Shown: positions 60,352 through 64,000 of the stretch, one piece after another
Numbering within the stretch: position 1 is the first letter of the stretch
Layout: every line of letters starts with the position of its first letter
From: Colletotrichum lupini
Taxonomy: Eukaryota; Ascomycota; Sordariomycetes; Glomerellales; Glomerellaceae
Assembly: GCF_023278565.1 (NCBI RefSeq)
Contig: NC_064677.1
Coordinates: forward strand, 1,798,001 to 1,862,000
DNA: 64,000 bases
Direction of reading: 5' to 3'
Notes under the pieces: generated by a model
Seen by the model: the letters and a program-made list of their open reading frames with translations, nothing else
Told to the model about the DNA's origin: nothing
Databases searched by the model: none
Program-made: the position numbers and the translations under genes

Positions 60352-62049
60352 TTAAACCTTTCGCCAAACTTCCTTGTACCGCGCCCATTGTCGGAAACCT
60401 TTCCAGCCAAATTAGTAGGACGCTTTCTCGCACAATCATCGCACTTACCCAGAGATTGGAAACCGTCGTCCCCTCCCTTCATGCCGTCGATGAACAGTTG
60501 TCGCATGCCTTGCTCAGCCAACAACTTGACACACATATCGAGCAGCCTGATCATCACAGAGTCCCGGCTGTTCACCATTTCGGGATGGTCATCTGAAACA
60601 AGAGTCAGCAGGAAAATCCACTAGATATGTTCAGCGTGACTACAAACCTATGATGCAAATGCAGGTAACTCCCCCCGCATCCGCGCCAATGGCTTTCGCC
60701 CACGGCAGGTCGTTGCCGGCTGGACTCCCAGAATTGGGAATATAGGTCAAAGCAACAGCTACGATAGTGTCACCTTCCAGACCGAGGACGACATCCTCAA
60801 TGTGAGGTGTGCCGTCCAGGTTGCAGTATTGGTCGTACCATCCCATATTATCTTTGCGAGCCACGTCTCGACTGACAATTGCTAGAACCTGGTGATACTC
60901 CATCATGTCGCATCGCCTGAAAGTCAGTCCAGCTGACGAAAAGCTCTTTGCAGGCATGTCTTCGAATTTGAGGAGCCAGTCTGAGACCTCCTGTCCTTGG
61001 CCAGGCTGGAACCCATCCATATTCCAGCCTCGTCGTGAAAACCAGTCTCGTGAGAAGAAATCAGACGGCACGCCGTACAAGAGACGCGGAAAGGCTGATC
61101 CAAGTTGCAGCCTGTTGACGCCTCGGGTTCTCTGGAGCTGTTTAAGGGCATAGTTATGTAGTGTTAATCCGACACCTCTTCCGCGATATGAGTTCTTGAC
61201 AATCAATACGGCGACCGAGCCGAGCAAATTCTCTTGCCCCCCATCTGGATACGTGGTAAATGTAGCGCAGAAGCCCACAATCTGCTTGTTTTCTGGTTCG
61301 CGCACGACATAGTGCCTGGAAAAGCCATCTCTCTGGAGGAGCAGGACAAGCTGGTACTGCGGAAGATGAAATTTGGGTGGAAGGCATTCCGTCCACAACT
61401 GATGGATAGGGCCCATGTCTATACCGCAGACTTCGACATCCCAAGTTCTTGGGGCGATGATGAGGTTTTGTACGGGAACTGAGCTGATGGTAGGTGGACG
61501 AACGTCGTCAAAGATGATGGAAGCAGCAGCTTCTAGCTCAGATGGCGAGTAGCCTGTGATTTGCACAAGCGTAGCAAAGTGGTCAACGTGGAGGTTCTGG
61601 ATTTGGAGGTTGCAGCAAGCTACTATGATCTGCGGTCGCTCGTCTGCCATTGTTCGTGCGGCATCGGCCAAGTCGATTTGCGAGACATCATCGTCTACAT
61701 GAGCTCCAGAGATGACAAAGACGATTGCTTTTGCCCTTTTGATGAACTCGTAGTGAACGTTGGTGATGCCGCCTCTTTTCGTATATGGCACATGGCGGAC
61801 CAATGAGTGCCGCGAAGCAATGGCACGGCCCAACGGTTCGAAGGGATCCTTGTCGTTGTCTGCGAATCTATTGTGAGGAACAACAACAGGCGTGAGCAGG
61901 ACGATTATGTCGTCCTCCGATAGAATTCTTTTCAGGGGGATACAGTCTTGTCGGTCCCATAGTAACATGGTTGGGGTAGTTTGTGTAGACTTTGGGCTTT
62001 TCTTAGACGTGACATGGTGATCGATCTGCATTTCCGGGGAATACCTCAT
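60352..62049 (-). CDS. GNAT acetyltransferase fused to a GH3 C-terminal domain, catalytic GH3 domain absent
   Basis: Spliced model: exons 62049-60648, 60592-60449 and 60398-60352, giving 530 residues. Both introns are GT-AG and in frame, and the last has CTACTAAT as branch point. Residues about 45-180 (DDIIVLLTP, DPFEPLGRA, RHVPYTKRGGIT, EFIKRAKAIVFVI, ITGYSPSELEAAASIIF) match the C-terminal domain of fungal GH3 beta-N-acetylglucosaminidases. A GNAT region follows, with the acetyl-CoA loop SYRGRGVGL at 287-295. A second GNAT-like half (VALTYIP, CICIIDDHPE, GMRQLFIDGMKGGDDGFQSLGFRQWARYKEVWRKV) closes the protein. Full-length relatives, as I know them, carry an N-terminal GH3 barrel and approach 900 residues. 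Here no such sequence lies upstream of the ATG. Sugar hydrolysis is therefore unlikely; N-acetyl transfer to an unknown substrate is inferred. The intact splicing and C-terminus argue against simple decay. Confidence 0.78.
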
Positions 62050-64000
62050 GGCGGAGATGGTCAGTTGCGGTCTCTTCAGCTCATCCCTATGTCAAGTCAG
62101 CGCGCGGTTACACAGATTAGCGCCGTGTAAGGTGAGTAAGCGTCAGATGGGAAGCGGTGGCTTTTTGGACTTACTAGGCCCGTGTAAGAGGAATTCCGTG
62201 CGAACGGCATGAGACGACTCGTTTGCTGCTCGTCCCGTCGCCAGGTCCACTCTGCCACGATGCTACGAGCCAGCGCACGACAGCTGCGGCTATTGGCGAT
62301 GGGCCGACCCAGAAGCGCAATCGTCTGCTGGCCCAGTGTCTAGCTGGTCAAAGAGATTTTGTTGAGTAGAGAAGATTTGAGTGATGGGCCAGATGTAAGA
62401 CGATAAGCACTAGGGCACGTCAAGGCGAAAAAGACGTGAGCTGGAATGGTTCGGTGTGTTCTCTGCGTTGCTAGAACAACAGAAGAGACCAGGATAAATG
62501 TCGAAAGTAGATAAGATTGAGGAATATATCCTCGACTGTTCGATGTTGTCGCGAAGCGCTGACTATTGTTGTCATTCAACTTGCTCAAGGAGACTAAACG
62601 TCAATCAACTCGATGGCACCTGGCACCTGGGCAAGCAAGTCTTGAGGGAATAACCAGACTAAATGTTAGAAGACACATATTTACAAACGTGAGGATTGGT
62701 TACACATACCTCAAAGGGCTGGGAGCAGGGCCGCGTCTAAGAGGACGATAGACTCGACAGAGATCTTTAACTTGATAGGTGTGGGAGGAAGTGCATGAGG
62801 GCAGTAGAGAGAGTGGGGTGTGCAGCAGAGGCGACCGGCCGAGGGCACGACCAGGCCGAAGGGACAGCACAACACAGCCAGTCAGCCGGATCTCCTACAA
62901 AGATGGGGACAGATGGGCAACATGGAGGGGGAAATCTTGAAAGAGGATATGCATGGAGGCATCATCAGCAGATGCATAACTTGAGAATGGGTATGTCAGA
63001 ACGAGTAGGACACGAGGTGAAAGACGCCCAGCGGTCAAGGTCGAGGGCCCTCCAAGATTCCTCACCGTGGGTGGTGGGTCTTTGTAGCAGGTTACCAAAT
63101 CAAGGGCTCTGTGGTTCCTGGTCTGGGGGACACTCGTCTGACTGATGCAATAACCAAGTTGGTTGTACGGATAGAGAGAGGTGTGCACGCGTGCGTACGT
63201 GTGTGTGTGTGTACCCATGGAATGAAGAATGGTGGGAGGGAGGGAAGGATGAATGGACGGATGGATCCAATGTAACCGGCGCGGTACGGAGCGGTAATAC
63301 GTCCGTCACCCTTAGCTTACTAGGTACTCTGGATGAAGTTGCTCTTGGATCATGGATGGAAGGGGGGATAACGGAGCGTTGACGGACGGATCTTTTACCT
63401 CGATGTGCTGACCACCAACCGAGCCTTGCAAGTGCCACTTAGCAACATGAGGGTTATTAGAAAAGGTTACACAACGCTGCTGCAGACGAAATTGGCGTCC
63501 GGCATGCGGCGTGCGGCGCGCGGCGTATAGTGACCACCACCTCGAGGTAAGGTATCCCGTAAGGTGAGGTGAGATGGGCACTGCGGTAAGCAGACGCCAC
63601 TACACATGACGGCCGAAAGGTGACACAGAGCCAAGCCCATGCTGCGATAGATTGGACCTCAAGGCACACTACGCTGTCATGGAAGGTCGCAAAGCCCCCA
63701 CGGCAGCGGGTGAAGGTGGTCCAGTCTGCCAAGGAGAGAAGTCAAGACGGAACAATATTAGCTATCGGTGTATGCGGTCTGCCTCGATCATTCGTCCAGG
63801 TAAAGTCGCCGCTACTAGTGGAAGCCCGCTTGCGGCTTGCTATCGTCGCCTGTCATCCGTGGCCATGGTTTTGGAGCTCCCAACCAACAAGTGCCCTGGA
63901 CAGGCCCGCTGAAAGGAGAAGGTCCCAGGAAATATAGGAGGCTTGCGTAGTTCTAGCAGGGCCGGCTTTGGGGGGGGTTTGTGTGCTTGTCGGGGTGTGA
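62050..64000. other. Intergenic, promoter side of the GH3C-GNAT gene
   Basis: A donor-like CTAGTAAGT at about 62172-62180 (minus strand sense) and an acceptor-like GACATAG just before the GNAT reading frame suggest a 5' leader intron. Joining them would place a stop in frame with the protein, so I do not extend the CDS. Further right are GA-rich tracts, a GT run near 63198-63211 and GTAAGGTA-type motifs near 63545. No other gene is supported. Confidence 0.5.

Noticed and set aside
62172..62345. Possible upstream exon of the GH3C-GNAT gene ending at a GTAAGT donor
   Set aside because: Splicing to the nearest acceptor creates a stop codon in the protein frame, and the sequence does not resemble a GH3 barrel; at most a leader exon.

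Overview
The window looks like nuclear DNA of a filamentous ascomycete (Pezizomycotina, most likely a Sordariomycete; the species cannot be told from sequence alone). The reasons are short GT-AG introns with fungal branch points (for example TACTAAC in the CSE1 gene), conserved single-copy fungal housekeeping genes, wide intergenic gaps of ordinary GC content, and one sharply bounded AT-rich block with the marks of repeat-induced point mutation (RIP).

Seven genes are supported. From left to right: an Irc6/p34 (AAGAB-like) clathrin-adaptor cofactor (minus, 3 exons); a conserved fungal membrane-anchored protein with a PPSY motif (minus); a zinc-free MDR quinone oxidoreductase-like enzyme (plus), converging on a PAQR/haemolysin-III receptor (minus, 8 exons including a predicted 13-nt microexon); a fungal PH-like-domain protein with an acidic tract (plus, 3 exons); the importin-alpha exporter CSE1 (minus, 4 exons), divergent from the Rheb GTPase activator TSC2/tuberin (plus, one 4.9-kb exon); and a GNAT acetyltransferase fused to a GH3 C-terminal domain but lacking the GH3 catalytic domain (minus, 3 exons).

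Between TSC2 and the GNAT gene lies a complete but dead Ty1/copia LTR retrotransposon (49494-56914, minus strand). It has 205-bp LTRs and a 5-bp target duplication ATTCC. Its pol gene is still readable through RIP damage as retropepsin, GAG-pre-integrase, integrase and reverse transcriptase. RIP nearly removed CpA/TpG from the element but spared the outer half of the right-hand LTR.

Large stretches hold no gene I can support: 1-11801 and 20804-31390 above all, then 33374-36137, 45993-49493, 56915-60351 and 62050-64000. They contain microsatellites, short palindromes and recurring TACGGA- and GTAAGGTA-type motifs. No tRNA, rRNA or CRISPR was found. The genes do not form a pathway cluster. TSC2 (TORC1 control), CSE1 (nuclear transport) and the Irc6 homologue (vesicle traffic) are housekeeping genes. 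The oxidoreductase, PAQR and GH3C-GNAT genes are more accessory in character. All gene models come from manual splicing and reading-frame arithmetic; no search was run.
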